Shown here in pieces: positions 22,256-35,403 of a stretch of DNA of 64,000 bases; within the stretch, counting starts at the first letter, position 1; each line of letters opens with the position of its first letter. This stretch comes from Nymphaea colorata (lineage: Eukaryota > Streptophyta > Magnoliopsida > Nymphaeales > Nymphaeaceae), in assembly GCF_008831285.2 (NCBI RefSeq), contig NC_045150.1:15747362-15811361 (forward strand), in the 5' to 3' direction. The position numbers and the translations under genes are program-made. The notes under the pieces were generated by a model, which did not search any database, had not been told where the DNA came from, and worked only from the letters and a program-made list of their open reading frames with translations.

Positions 22256-24120
22256 AAATATGAAAAAATGCAAGAAATGAAAAAACAGGAAAATAAGAGA
22301 AAAATGAGAACAAACATGTTTTTTGTTTTGGCATTTTTTTAAAATTTATTTTTCATGTTTTTAAAACGGATTTTATAAAAAAAATTGCATTTGTTGTGAC
22401 CATATTTACTAACTAATTTTGGTTGTCATCTATGGCAACCTGAGTGGTGGTTGTGGTCAGTAAGACAAACATGTGCAACAACTAAGAGAGAAAGTTGCAT
22501 GCATTTAGTGCACCATGCGCAATAAAAGAGGAAAAACATTTCTTAATTTATTAAAAAAAATGTCCTTTATAGCCTTTTTACTTCTTTCTATTTTCAATTT
22601 TCTCTTAACTAAAATTTTCTTTTTCAATGTGGACTAAAGGTATTTTAGTCATTAACCATGCTAGCACATGAAAATTAGTGCACCAATATAACGTACATAA
22701 CTAGATTGGGCAAAATATAGGGTGGTCCATGATAGCAGGAATTGTATAGTGGCAACCCACGTCATAAATTAAGCAACGACTGGATGGTGTTGAGTACGCT
22801 GTATTATGGGACAGGCATGAATTTATCAGGTTAGCTTAAAATATACGTTCTTCATTTATTTTTGAAAAGAATTGGACATGGTTGATGAATGGGCTTGAAG
22901 AAGACGAGACATTCATTCCAATAAATGTTTCCATTAAGTGGTCAACTTGGGACTCCGGGAGCGCTACGTGCTGTTTCCTTATGCATTTCTTAATAGTTAT
23001 AAATGCTTTTTATTCTTATACTAATTTTTATATTCATCGATTCATTTTTCTGAAAGAAATATTTAGTTTTTAATTTTTTTCTTTTTTTCTGATTTGCATT
23101 TAAATCATTTAGATTATTGGATTGGCCAGTTCACCAAATTGGCAGCATTGTTGACTCGATCCAGAAACCAATTTTCCTTATTAAGATAGACTTGGTGCTT
23201 GTCATTTACTCAAAATTAAAGCTCTACGAAGTCAATAACTCCATTTGAAGCTAGCTAACTTTTCGCGAACTGAAGAGCAATATCCAAAGATGCGATGATC
23301 AAAAGTGATAAGCGGTTGATCATGCAATGGCAAGAAAACTCATTCTAATTATATAGGTGTCTCCTCCTTAGAGGCATGAGAGTTTGGTAGCCAATCAGTG
23401 ACTCTTTATTGCAAGAACAAAGATATCTTTGTCCTTGTTGTGAAGAACGAAAGGGGTGAGGTTATCGGAACAAAGAGAAGTTTGGTCCGACCAGATCGTC
23501 GGTGGGAGGCTGAACAAAATTGCTATGAACAAAAGGGGTGAGGTTGTTATAAAACTTTTGTCTTACCTTTCTTTTTTTTGTGTATCCCTATGTATTCCTT
23601 CCTCTCTAATTTTTAGACAATAAAAGGGTTGGGGGCACAAGCAAGAAATTTTTCATAAGGGGGACTGAATTAAAGTTTCTAAATTTTGATTTAAGTCGAA
23701 CTATCATTTTTCAAAATTTTTATATAGGACAAGTGAAAATTTTACATGTAAATTTTAATTTTTTTTTTATTGAGGTACAGCCATACCTTGGCTCCGCCCT
23801 TGGTTGGAGGGGCCCTTTTCCCACATGTTTCATGTGAAATATGCAAGACGGCCCCAATGGCTTAATCCCTTTGTTGTAAAAACCGATGTTTGAATCAAAT
23901 AGACAATGCTGCCAATTTGGTGAATGGGCCAACCCAATAATCTAAATGATTTTAGATACAAATGAGGAAAAATTGAAATTTTGGGCAAAATGAGTGGAAG
24001 GATAGATATAAAATTAATTAAGAATAAAAATTTTATGTAGCTTATCTTTTTTTTTTTTTTTGGTAATTTTCAAACTCACAGTGAAGAAAACAAATCAGAT
24101 CAATTGGGGAGTTGGTAAAT
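22256..24120. other. non-coding spacer
   Basis: No gene seen. 22,935-23,090 resembles 6,220-6,350. The rest is AT-rich with scattered mononucleotide runs. Confidence 0.4.
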
Positions 24121-24158
24121 GAGATTGAACTAGTCGAACTCAGTACCGATCAAGGTAT

Positions 24159-24207
24159 GAGCTGACCTGAGCTCGGAGCTGACCTGAGCTCGGAGCTGAC
24201 CGAGCTC
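24159..24207. repeat. 17-bp tandem repeat, GAGCTGACCTGAGCTCG
   Basis: Two full copies and one partial copy of GAGCTGACCTGAGCTCG in tandem, inside a GAGCTC-rich dispersed repeat (about 24,120-24,235). Confidence 0.8.
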
Positions 24208-25029
24208 AAGCATGAGCTCTACTCGTGCGCAGCCCAAGAACTTGTCCCCATATATTCTAATACAAACAACATGCACCCAGATATTCCCTACCTTATTTTT
24301 GGAGCAATCAAAAATTCAAGGCTGCCTCATGGTCTGATCTCTAGTTGTAAGAACTGACTTCTTAATCGAGTCGGCAATGTATGCTGCAAATTTAGTTAAC
24401 CGGCCAATTCAATAATGTAAATGATTTACATGCAAATCACCAAAAAAAAAGGAAAAGTGAATGGAAGAATGTACAAAATAATTAAGAATACGAATATTTT
24501 TATATCTATTAAAAAATGCATAAGGAAACAGCAGGTCGAGTTGACATACCACTAAATGCAGTGTACTCAATTAAGAAGAAAAAAAAGGATAGAGTAGAAA
24601 CCTGGCAAAAAAGAGAACGTGATGATGTGTAAATAACAGGACCTACAAGTTAGAAAAGGTGCGGTTGGCACTGAGTGTGGAAATGACAAACGACATCGCT
24701 TTCTTTTAAAGAGCAGTAGACCTGAATCTTCTAACAATTTGAATTAAACCAAAAATGAAGGTGAAATTTTCCGGAAGAAGAAAATCTACAAAAGGACTTT
24801 GCTAATTGTTCATGATCATAAGATTGCTTGGCACCTCAATTAAATGATAGAATCGATGTACATCAACCATTTCCTATCCTCTTTTGAACCAACAGACGTT
24901 CTAGCCATCGTAGTCTGATTGCAAGATAAAAATCAGCAGCGCTATGTCCCGGCAAACTTGGATCGAAATCGAATGCATAAGTTGGCCTAATGAGACCATT
25001 AGTCAAAGGGATATTAACCAGTTTTATCA

Positions 25030-25700
25030 TTCAATAATTTTGGAATAAAACTTATTTTCTTGGTGAGTAGGAGAGACCACTGGAAAGACGGCTACCCAAA
25101 CTCGACCCACCTTAGACCCATATCTAGGCACTGTAGCTGGCCTGTCAGGCCCCAGACATGTCGAGCCGGGTAGTACCGCCCAACAACCTAACAGGCAAGG
25201 ACCAAGCATTATAGTCAACCCATCAGCATCCTGGCAGGCCCGACAATTTTTTTAAATTAAAAAGATTAAATACAACTCAAAACGTGAAAAGAAGGTTTGC
25301 TTCGTTCTCTCTTGCATGGATAAATTTAGCTTATTACAGTGGAATTGGCTAAAGGCTATGAAATTGAACCAGGCAAGTACTTGGATTTGAATTCTGATTC
25401 GAATACGAACGCGAAAAGTTCATACCCAAACTTTTCATCCCAAATCAGATTTCAAAGTCTAAATCCAGTCCGAATCTGATTTTTATATAAGCCTGTATCT
25501 AAAACAGAATTTTGAACCCAATCCAAACGATTTTCAAAATGTAAGAGCACTGAATGTAAGACTGTCATTTAAAACTAAATTTGACCTAAATCTGAATTTG
25601 AATCTGATTAGATATTTGTGTATATCTAAATCTCATCCGATCAAATGTCATTTTTTAAATCTGAATGTAGTCTAATTTCCTAATTAAATATTATTTTTTC
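25030..25700. repeat. GC-rich repeat followed by inverted GATTC-type repeat copy
   Basis: 25,040-25,250 is a GC-rich GGCCTG/GGCCCG-type dispersed repeat. 25,380-25,690 is a minus-oriented copy of the GATTCAGAT family, with TTTTCAAAATGTAAGAGCA marking the family core. No coding content. Confidence 0.5.
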
Positions 25701-25954
25701 CTCACATGTTGTTTTTTAAGGAACGGTTTGGGTGGATATCTGATGTAAATTGGAAGAAAAAAATGCCCTTGAAAATTAATAGAAAAAAAAAGTTACCCTT
25801 CACATGGTATGAATTTAGTGATCAAGCCCTCGAATACACAAAAGCAAAAGGCGTCATTGGGAGTGCACGGCAAAGCCAGTACTGGGCTGACAGGGAGACC
25901 TGAATTTGGGAGTTTAGACTCTAGAGGTCATGTAGATATGGTCATGTCATTGAT

Positions 25955-26450
25955 ATTGTTAGTAGAAAGCGATAGCAGCATTCTCATTCATTTTGTTGGC
26001 CAATTCATTGCCAAATGTCTTTACCAAATAAAAGCTCATCAAAAGTTTTGTCGACCATCTGAGATAGTGTAGTGGACTTATGATCTGCTAGAGAGCCAAA
26101 TTGCCTACCCAATCTCGTCTGCCTTGAGCCTGAACTGTACTATCACCCCTGCTTCAATTTGACACCCTAACACTCAAAATAAACATAGCTGACATTGTCA
26201 TCATGCATATATAAAAAATAATAGCAAAGTTAAAATAATTATTCAAACTAAAGCTCACCAAACATCATAGTGCTTAAGACAATCACTTTTTCCATTTAAG
26301 TAATAAAAAAAGCAGCATAAATCCACCAAAAATAAAAGATACAATTTGTACAACCAAAAGCCTCATTCAGTGGGTTGCACATATGAACATGAGCATGTAG
26401 ATAGACATTTATACGCATTGATAGAAGAAAAAAGACGGAATGTAGGTAGC
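25955..26450. repeat. direct repeat, copy 2 (pairs with 20,790-21,380)
   Basis: Same two blocks as the first copy, with a shorter middle. The copies lie about 5.1 kb apart in the same orientation. Confidence 0.7.
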
Positions 26451-28124
26451 TTGCGAGCTTTAGACACCTAGTAGTTGAGTGAATAAACTATAATAAATGC
26501 AGAAAAGTTTATCTAACTTAAATAAGGTCCAAACTTCGACAAGTTATGATATTTGGTAATCCATATACAAGAATTTTGAAAGTGGAATGGAGGGAGGAAG
26601 GGTGTTCGAAAAGGGCGGACCTTCTCGGGTTTCTGATGATGGATCCCCCCCTGGTAAATCCTCAACAACAAGATTGTGGGTGGAAATCTGTGGTTCTCAT
26701 CATCAAGATTCAGAAGTGGATGTTGAGCAACTCTCAATTCAGATGATATATGGAACACCAATATTCAAGATCTCTTCAAGGGTCTTGGAAAAATGAAGCA
26801 ACCCTTTCGTTGGACTGTGATTGGCTGTTTTATTGGAGACTTACAGAGGAAGAGCAATGTATATGCTTGCATTGCTAATGACCTGAGAAATCCCAACTTT
26901 AGATAAAAAATAGATCCCCAAATCCCAATCTGGATCTAAAGCTAAGCCTTCATCGCAAATTAAGATCCAAATTCAAAGTTTCAGATCCAAAGTGGAACCT
27001 CAGTTCCAGGCCCAAATCTAAATCCAAGGTCCAGATCCAAAATCGTGCCCTAGCTAAAAAAAAGGTTAAAAACTCATATAGACTCGAGAATCAAAATCAG
27101 GCCCAAAATAGGAAAATAGATTCAGAAAATGGCCCACAGGTCTAGATTAGATCAAAAAACCAAAAATCTAGATAAAAAAATATTTCAAATTCAAATGTTT
27201 GAAATTGAGTCCAAGAATCAATTGTCAACATCATTGCTGCCCCTCGCTTTTCAATTCGACTCAGATTCGTAAAATTCAAATCTGGATGTATAATCCATAT
27301 TTCAAGCCTAAGCACCTATCTAATCTCCCATCCAACCTTCGACATCGATCTGCGACCTTGAAGGAAATTAGATCCAGATCGAAAACCAACCTGTAATCAT
27401 AAAAAATGGAGCCGGACCTGCTTTATGAAAGGAATATTTTACATCTTAAAACAATTACATATTTTTGTGTTAAACTTTGATTATTTTTAGGGTGGGAACT
27501 ACCTGGGGATGGCAAGGGGCAAAGGCTACCCTCAATTTGCCCCCATGCATCAAGTTTTGGCAGTGCTTGGTGCACTGCCTAGAGCAATTGTCGCACTACT
27601 AAGTGCTCTGGCGTAGGGTGCAGGGCACTACCGTGCACGGTGCTATTGAGTGGTATGGTTGAGAGTGCACGGCCACACCAAATGCTCTGTCACCCCCCTC
27701 CAAGGGTGTTTGCAGGGCCAAGGGCTAATCTCCACAACCCATAAAAATAAAAATAAAAATAATTCAAAAAAATGAAAAATTCATAAGAAATCTTGAGAGA
27801 TTAAAACTCTTTCACATGTTGAATTTTAGCTTTATTTCTTTCTATAAATAGCCCACCTCTACATCTTGATCCTTGGGTATAAGCTGCTAACCTTTGAGGA
27901 ACTCCTTGAGCCCTCTAACTATGAGCATGGAAGTCGTTTTTGTCTCTATTCCTTCATCAATTCTTCTCTGGCTATTTCAACACTTTTTCGTCTTCAAACT
28001 TGGGATTCTCCTTCTTTTCCAACCTTCACCTTCAACTAGTAGAAAGGAGAGCACGTGGAGACCCTTGGAAAGCTTCTTCAACACGCCAGAGTTTTCATTT
28101 TGGACTCATCTCTTCTTAAACTAT
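26450..28124. other. non-coding spacer up to the right arm
   Basis: 26,890-27,400 is a degenerate GATCCAAAT-type low-complexity region. 27,480-27,740 holds a GC-richer stretch with repeated GTGCA/GCACT words. No gene is recognised. Confidence 0.4.
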
Positions 28125-28339
28125 ACTAATCCAAACAAGCTTTTTAATCACCTCTTTCTTTTCCTTTCCATTCCATTCCTTTCCCTTCCCTTTCTTTTCC
28201 CTTCCCTTCCCCTCCCTTCCTTTCCCTCCCTTTCCCTCCAACCAAACAGAGCGTTAGGGAAGTGTAGTTCAAAGAAGAGGGTTTTGATAGATTCCACTTT
28301 TAGCGAAGCACGTCGTTCCTTTTTTAGATTGGGGATCGT

Positions 28340-29283
28340 ACATTGAAGGATTCAGGTAATGGATTCGGTTGGTTTGTGTTGGGGAGGAGTTCGACGACGG
28401 GGAATTCTGTTTTGCTGTGTTCGCTTTGGCTCTTGAAGCTGAAGGAAGAATGATAGGGGCCACATGATGAATCGAACCTATGGAGGGTGGCACGGCGGAG
28501 GTAGCAGTGGGATGAGCATGGCTAGTGGGTATCCACAGTCTGGCCATGCAGGCTGGAAATCGAAGAAGATGGATATGCGGTGGAAGGGGAGCGAGGGTGT
28601 TCCATCAGGACAACAACAAGGTATTGTCGGTTACCACCCGCCAAGGCTTCAGTAATTGTAGACTCAGAACAGGCTGAAAGCACGGTGATTCTACCCGAAG
28701 CGGAAGTTCCACAGGTTTGCGCCCTATGCGCCATGGAATACGATGTCTTTTATCATCCGTGCGAAGAAGTCTGGGGGAATTGCCTCTCTGGTCTCTCCCT
28801 GCCCGGTGACTCCTGCTATTTTGACAACCACAGGTTTGGCTGCTGAAACCCTTGGTCGAGCAGAGATCATTGGTTTTTGAGACCCTCCCTCTTTTGAGGG
28901 AGAGAGGGTTTCAGAAACCTTGTTTTCTCTGATTTAGAGAGAAAGAGAGAGAGAGAAAGAGAGAGAGAGAGGGTTTCGCTTGAGGCAAAGGACTCCATCA
29001 TTCAGACAATGCAGAAAAAACTGATGAAAGGAATGAGCTGCAGTAGTGAAGGGCATGATTTTCCTCCCATGAAGGTGACGGCATTCCCTACTTTTGGGGC
29101 AGGCACTTCGCCAACCTCCTATTGCAGAGACGATGAGATGAACAGGTCCCTGCTATTCTAGGGAACAGGGCAAATGGCAACCAGACGACCTCGATGGTGA
29201 CTGGGAGCAATGAAGAGCAAGCAGTCCATGGCGATGGCGAGCAGGGGCAATCGTTGCTAATAAAACACATCAACGGAAAGTGA
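28340..29283 (+). pseudogene. unidentified multi-segment gene fragment, right copy
   Basis: Same segments as in the left arm, now on the plus strand: EEFDDGEF-like sequence near 28,390; the Gly-rich TYGGWHGGGSSG segment (28,464-28,655); VIVDSEQAEST...EVPQVCALC (about 28,655-28,730); the GMSCSSEG segment (about 29,025-29,060); and a final segment ending LLIKHINGK with a stop at 29,281-29,283. The ATG that starts the last segment in the left arm is AGG here. The CALC...FY pattern could be half of a zinc-binding site, but no family is assigned. Confidence 0.4.
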
Positions 29284-31060
29284 AGAACCCTTACTGAACG
29301 GAGGCCTTAGCTGCAGCGAACTTAGCGAAAGATGATGGCAATATGGCATCGGAGGATGGAAGAGGAAATGAAAAATGACAAATCAATGAGGAAAAGTAAA
29401 ACAATAAATATCAGTTTCTCGTGCTAACGAGCCTAGTTGGATAAGCGAGCTTAAACAAACTCGAACTTGGCTCGATAACATAAGCTGAACGATCAACTAA
29501 AGCCTGGCTCGTTGAGTAGAAAAGCTAGCTCGAACTCGAGTTTGAGCCGAGCATTAACTAGCCGAGTTCAAGTTGCTTGGCTCATTGTTCACCCTTATTT
29601 GGAAGGATATAGAACCTTGAATTATTGTTACATGAATCTGCCTCAATTTTTGGGTAGATTTATGGGATGCTTATAAAGCGTCCCTACTGCCAAATAACCC
29701 CTAAATGTTCCTTTAATTCATGTATCTCAACTTTTAACTCAATCATGTAAATGACTAATTTCTCTATGACTTCACATTTTCTTGAGTTTTTTTTGTAGTT
29801 TAGAGGCATAACTTAGTTTGACCAACATATGGATGTTGATACATCCCCCTTTCTAGAAGCAACTGATCATGTATCAAAATCATTCCAAGAGACGTGCTTA
29901 AGAAAGAAAACGCAACTAGAAAATTCTACCAGGCATAAATCCCAGCTTAATTCCCCATTTAATTATTTTCAAGAAATTGTAGCTTCCTTTAGGTCAACAA
30001 GATGTATAATCTTGAATTAATACAAAACAAAGTGATGCATAGACTCGAAGAAATTAGATGCACCACAAATGATAAATATCAAACATTTGAGCACGATTAG
30101 AAAGTGGAAGTATCAAGATTAATCTTGCTTGCTTTTTGCAATTGTATATCGGCAAGGGTCGAACCGTTGTTGAAATACAATTTTACATATTTTTTATATT
30201 GGTTATTTTAAAATTTTTAAAATTTACATAAAAATTTTGATTTTTTTATATTTTCTAAACAAGAACACGTAATAGAGAGCATTTTGATCTACACATCAGA
30301 TGGCCATTGCATGCATTGTTGTAGGGCATATCATTCGTAGTGAAGTAAAACAGTCCGAGATCCAAGATCCACAATAAGCAAAACAAAGGGGACGAAGGGG
30401 ATTAGTTCGGTGGTCCCTCTGTACCCACTCTTTGCAGAGAGCGTGTTCCAACTCCACATATGGCTCCATGGGCCCAGATGTGCCGTGTTTGACTACAATT
30501 CCCTTTTTCTTTGTTTGTTCATACCGACAAAACCTTTCACGGAACTCGGAGAGTTGTCCCGTGAGCAACAAAAAAAACAGTGGTGAACCGCCCTTCCCAA
30601 TTCAAACAACCCTCTTTCGGTATTCAACACGGATCGGTGTATCGAATCGGTCGCAAACAGTATAAAACGGAGTCTATCAAGTACAGAACTCCTTCGTCGG
30701 ATGGTACTGATACAACGTAGCTCAGAACGTCCTTTTATTATCTAGACAAGTTCAGGAAACCATCCCCTGCTCTAAATTGAACAGACCCATTGAGCGAGGT
30801 AGATCTCTCTATTGGCCTCTATAATATGCAATCTGTCTCTCTATCTTTCTATATATATATATATATATATATATATCAAAACATATAATCAAAAGAAGCG
30901 AACACAGAATCTCAAATTGTGTCTAGTTACTCAACTGAAGATGAAAAGTGAAAACAGACTCCTCTTGTATACTCAAAACGAGAAAAATGTACACTTTGTT
31001 CATGTTCTTTACGCAAGACAAAAAGATGATAAGAAAAAGCAGTGGAAAAGGACACTAGTG

Positions 31061-31640
31061 TCATAATAAGAAGAGGTTAGCAGGCAGCAGGGCCAGAGCC
31101 ACGCCGTACCAAGAATCCGATCCGAGACTCGACCCGCTCAAAATCACCGCTGAGCCATCATGGGCCAATGACTGCGCTACGTTGTCAGAGATGCAGCCAT
31201 CGACGTCCACCATGACCAAGCCGGTGCCGACGATCTCCGAGCCGAGACACAGGCCGTCGTTTCCGGCGAGCTTGAGCTTGGGGCCCAACCGCTCCACCAT
31301 CTCCTTCTGGAACGGCACCTGCCCGCTGAGCCGGTTGTAGCTGAGGTCGAGGTCGTGAATCAAGGGAAGCCCACTGAGTCCAGATGGTATGGCCCCGGTG
31401 AGCCCATTGTGGTTTAGGGACAGGTAGGTCAGGTTGCGCAGGCGAGCCATGGAAGCCGGGATAGTGCCGACGAGCCAAGTGTAGGCCAAGTCGAGGCTGA
31501 CCAACCCCGCCATATGGCCCTCGGTGATGCTGGAGTCTCAATAGATATGTTGTTGAAGCTCAAATCGAGCTAAGTCACCTTCGAGAGTTGGCTGAGCTCC
31601 GATCGAGTCAAAAGAAATTGAATGGAGGGGCACTTGTTTA
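31061..31640 (-). pseudogene. LRR protein (PII-2-like) C-terminal fragment, right copy
   Basis: Minus-strand counterpart of 11,600-12,188. The frame from 31,513 reads GLVSLDLAYTWLVGTIPASM and continues through the repeats to GNDGLCLGSE and ALALLPANLF. The upstream repeat (LDLSFNNIS) is again in another frame and follows a TAG, but this copy lacks the short insertion seen in the left arm. It therefore looks closer to the pre-duplication state. Confidence 0.65.
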
Positions 31641-31658
31641 AACAAACTCAAATCTGGT

Positions 31659-31694
<36 letters not shown>

Positions 31695-32393
31695 CAATAA
31701 ATATTTAAGACTTCACACAATCCACAATGTGGCTACGCTACTGGTTCCGGCTGAGGTCAAGAACGATGAGCTAGGTGTTCTTTTGAAATTTTCAAACATA
31801 AAACCCAGGACTCTTCTATTTTATTGCCGCACCCGAGTCACATCGAGTCGGGTGCGCACCGTGCATGGGCACAGCTCCAACTCATACCCGAGCCCAATTA
31901 GAATGCCATATTACTAAATGAATTATATAATATATGTTGTTGTGATCTTTTAGTATGCAATTCAATTATTCAAGTATGTTATATACATTGATAACTTAAT
32001 TATAATAATAATATATGCATGCTTATTCTCTTATATATATAATAAATTAATAAAAATAAAAATAATAAAATACCCTTACCGCACCGCCGCACTTAATTTT
32101 TTTATAATGTGCTGCTCCGGCACCCACACCCGCATCGGCAACGGCACCCGCACCCCGCGCTCAGGTGATAGAGCTTAAAACCAAAGAAAGAAATTAGGTC
32201 AAATGGGGAGTTGGTAAGCGACCTTAAAAGAGTCATGATCGAGGTGTGGCTTGGTCTATCGAATTGAGTTCATGCTGACCTTGTATTGCTAAACACGAGC
32301 TCGAGACAAGCTGAACGAGCTTAATTTTGACTTGGCTCCTATATAGCCCTACAAGTGGGTCAAGTGTGTGCTGAAGTGGTGTGAGGTTCCTGT

Positions 32394-33668
32394 AGGTATA
32401 CTATCTGCACCCTCAAATAACATTCCTTGCACTTCATCTGTATCTAACACCCTGCGAGAATAAGCAGTGCACACTTCAAGAATCTGTCTACTCTGTACAT
32501 ATTCAGTGCCATCATACTCTATACTTCTAATCTTTCGTTTAGCTTGTCTAGACTTAACCATCTCATGAAAAAAGGAGGTGTTCTTATCCCCCTCCACAAG
32601 CCAACGAATACGCGATCTTTGTTTCCACATTACCTCTTCCATGAGAAGGGCCTGAGATAGTTGCTTCCTCACTCTGTGTTCCTCATCAATCGCACCTTCC
32701 ACCCCTTGTTCCATATGCTCCCTGCATTCCTCTAGCCGGCTTTGAATGGCAGTGATGTTGTCACTAAGATTACCAAAAGAATGTCCGTTCCAAAGTAGAA
32801 GAGCCTGACGCAGGCGATTAAGCTTAAGAAGGAGGCACATCATTGGGCACCCCCGAGCCTCACCTCTCCAAGCTTGAAGCATCACTACCTTACCTTCCCT
32901 GTCCATCAACCAAGGCTTAAAGAATCTAAATGGCTTCTGACCCCGTGTTTCATCATTAATGTCCTTGGACTGATATAGATGCACACTATGATCGGATGTG
33001 GCTGACGTCTGGACCTTAAGCCTGCCTTCTCCACCAAAACCAGTTTTCCAGTCATTGTTAACCATGCACCAATCCAGATTATAATGCAGTAAGTCTTGCT
33101 TTTGTCTATGGTTCGACCATGTAAGCCTCTTTTTACTATCTTCAACGTCCTTTAACCTGAAAGCATAAACAAAGCGACTGAAAGATAGGCAGGAAGCAGG
33201 TAAAGGAGCAGAACCCGAGTTATTTCGGCTGTTGAGCATGGCATTGAAATCACCAATTAACATAACCGGTCCTTCGACTCTAGAAACAAGGGCCTCTAGT
33301 TTGTAAAAGCTTTGCAGCCTTTCTCCAAACCTAGGAGGCAGGTACACACCAAAAACTACAAAGACTTTGTCTTTTGCCAATCTTCGAAAAGAAATACCAA
33401 CCCAATTATGGTCAACAACCAGAGAAGTAGCTTCCATTTCCTCCTCTTTCTAAACACATAATATTCTCACCACACCGTCAGTACCTTCAACGTTAGACAC
33501 AAATCTATAGTTGTGGTATCTTTCCATAATTATCTTCATCCTATGATTGGTAATCATTGAATCAAGAACAAACCCAACAAAAGGATTAAACTTATTGAGA
33601 ATCAGACTTAATTCTTGCTGTGCAGGCCTCTTCACAAGGTCTCTAAGGTACCAGCTAAATACTTTCAT
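32394..33668 (-). pseudogene. LINE ORF2 endonuclease region, truncated before the RT
   Basis: The endonuclease region of a plant L1-type LINE runs from about 33,668 (MKVFSWYLRDL, a worn form of the usual ORF2 start) through an in-frame stop near 33,440. It continues with VVFGVYLPPRF, the motif MLIGDFNAML and the TSATSDHSVHL block, which are the catalytic GDFN and SDH boxes of APE-type endonucleases. The linker toward the reverse transcriptase follows (WLVEGDKNTSFFH, RKIRSIEYDG). At about 32,394 the coding sequence changes abruptly into the inverted-duplication arm, so the whole RT and 3' end are missing. Confidence 0.85.
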
Positions 33669-35403
33669 GATTTAAAATGTTGATAGCCTCTACCCTTGCT
33701 CCCTCAATTCTGAGAGCCCTGCCACTAGCATTCTCTTCATTATCTTCCACATTTGGAAGGTTTATAAGTGTCTGATTCATATTGTCAACCACCTTTTTCC
33801 GCTTCTTGGACCCATTATATCGGTGAACAATTGCATCTTCCAAACTAATCACAGTGGCTGATGGGCGACCTTTCTTGCCCTTGCTGGCAAACCTGGTTGA
33901 TTTTCTCATCCTCCTCTGCCTAGCATCAACTACTTCAATGTGGCTGCTCACAAGGTCATAACCCTGATCAGTGCCCTCCTTCATATTCAAACTATCATCT
34001 TTCTCCTTGCCGAAGTAAGAATCCTTAGCCCCAGCTGCGAACATGAATTTGATTGGAGGTACATGATCATCCAGGCTGTTAGTGGCGGTCTGTTGCAGAC
34101 AAAGGAAGGGATTGGGAATCCCTTCATCAGCGTTTTCAGTGTTTCCTTCCTCTGGCATGCTCTGTGAAGAGTCCCTCCCCCCCGTCATCCCTTATTTATT
34201 AAAGTTTTTCCTCACCTGGCTACCCTCTCTCTCTACCTTTTTCCACTTTAAGCCCCCATCTCCAATATCAAGAGCCAGCCTAGTTCTCAGACCTGGGCCA
34301 GTCTTATTACTATTCCCTGCATCATTCTCAAGCTGACTCCCAAGTGAGGCAAATCTGTTTCCTTGTGTGTCCCTTCTCCCAGAGCCATTTTTCTGCATCC
34401 CACATCTTTGTTTCTTAATGACCAGAACTTTACTCCAAACTTGCTCCTCAGCGCCAGACATTTCTGCTTTACCCTTATTCTTACATGCATCCTCGTAGTG
34501 TGAAATAGTGCCACAAACACAGCAGTAACGAACCCTAGATTCGTGTAACACTTCTTAACATATCCTGTTTCCCTTGGCTTCAATGATGATTTTGGGCAAC
34601 AGTCTGAAATCAAGCAGAACATCCATGCACACCCAAGCGAAACCTAGTTTGTCCCTGTGCATCGTGCATTCATCTGCTCTAATGAAGGAGGCACCCATCC
34701 CCCTAGCAATAGCTTTAAAGCTATACAAATTCCTAAACAAAACTGGAAGTTGAGGAAGACGAATCCACAAAGGGATCGATTCCTTTTCATTCAAGCGTAA
34801 TTCTATACCTGGCTTCCAATGATTGGTAATCAGAAGCCGACCCCCAACTACCCATTATCTGTACATACCTCTCTGAGCTCTTCCTCAGAACTTACCCGCA
34901 CCAAGAATCTCCCACTCCCAATAACAGAAAATGTTGGACAGTTTACATTAATCAAAAAGCTTACACAAGGCCTGGAAAACATACCTGTAGTCCATGCCAG
35001 TGCTCATTCTACCTCCATAAAAGCGTGCTACTTCCGCAAACCGATATTGCTCCTCCATTTTCTGGTACGCCTCAGCAGGGAAGACCACCATGGGTTCATC
35101 CCCAAATCTGTCCACAGTCGCCGCCGGGCACTCCTGAAAATCCGACTCCTGGCTACCAGCAACAACACCTGCCCACCCTTTTAACTTCCTCGTTTGAGTG
35201 GTGGTTGGAGCATCACCTTCGCCCTGCTGCATATCCTTGTCACCGCTATCTTCATCCATTCCGTGCAGGTTGGAGTTGTCGCACTTTGCTTCGCTCCTTT
35301 GGGTTGCTCCATCAATGCTCTCCAGGTCTGGAAACTGACCCCTATTGTCGAGATCCATCAGTCCGCCGATTCCCATCTCCCCAGCGAGCTTTCCCTTCCC
35401 CAC
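33669..35403 (-). pseudogene. LINE ORF1 (DUF4283-type, zinc knuckle), degenerate
   Basis: Nucleic-acid-binding ORF1 of the same LINE. In order: an acidic N-terminus (about 35,376-35,150) with LKGWAGVV; the DUF4283 core (RFLVRVSSEEELREV, then ITNHWKPGIELRLNEKE and IPLWIRLPQLPVLFRNLY at about 34,940-34,730); a CCHC knuckle (C.VCGTISHYEDAC, about 34,530-34,480, spacing CX2CX4HX4C); and a basic tail (RQRRMRKSTRFASKGKKGR). Stops and at least two frame changes interrupt it near 34,940-34,820, 34,552 and 34,190. Taken with the ORF2 part, it is one 5'-complete, 3'-truncated LINE. Confidence 0.8.

Larger units (their letters stand above)
28125..32393. repeat. large inverted duplication, right arm
   Basis: Reverse-complement partner of 10,879-15,118. 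The inner edge lies within the TIR-element left end (GGGAAAGG-rich, about 28,125-28,255 reversed). The outer edge abuts the truncated LINE at 32,393/32,394. All subunits of the left arm occur in reverse order. Confidence 0.9.
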
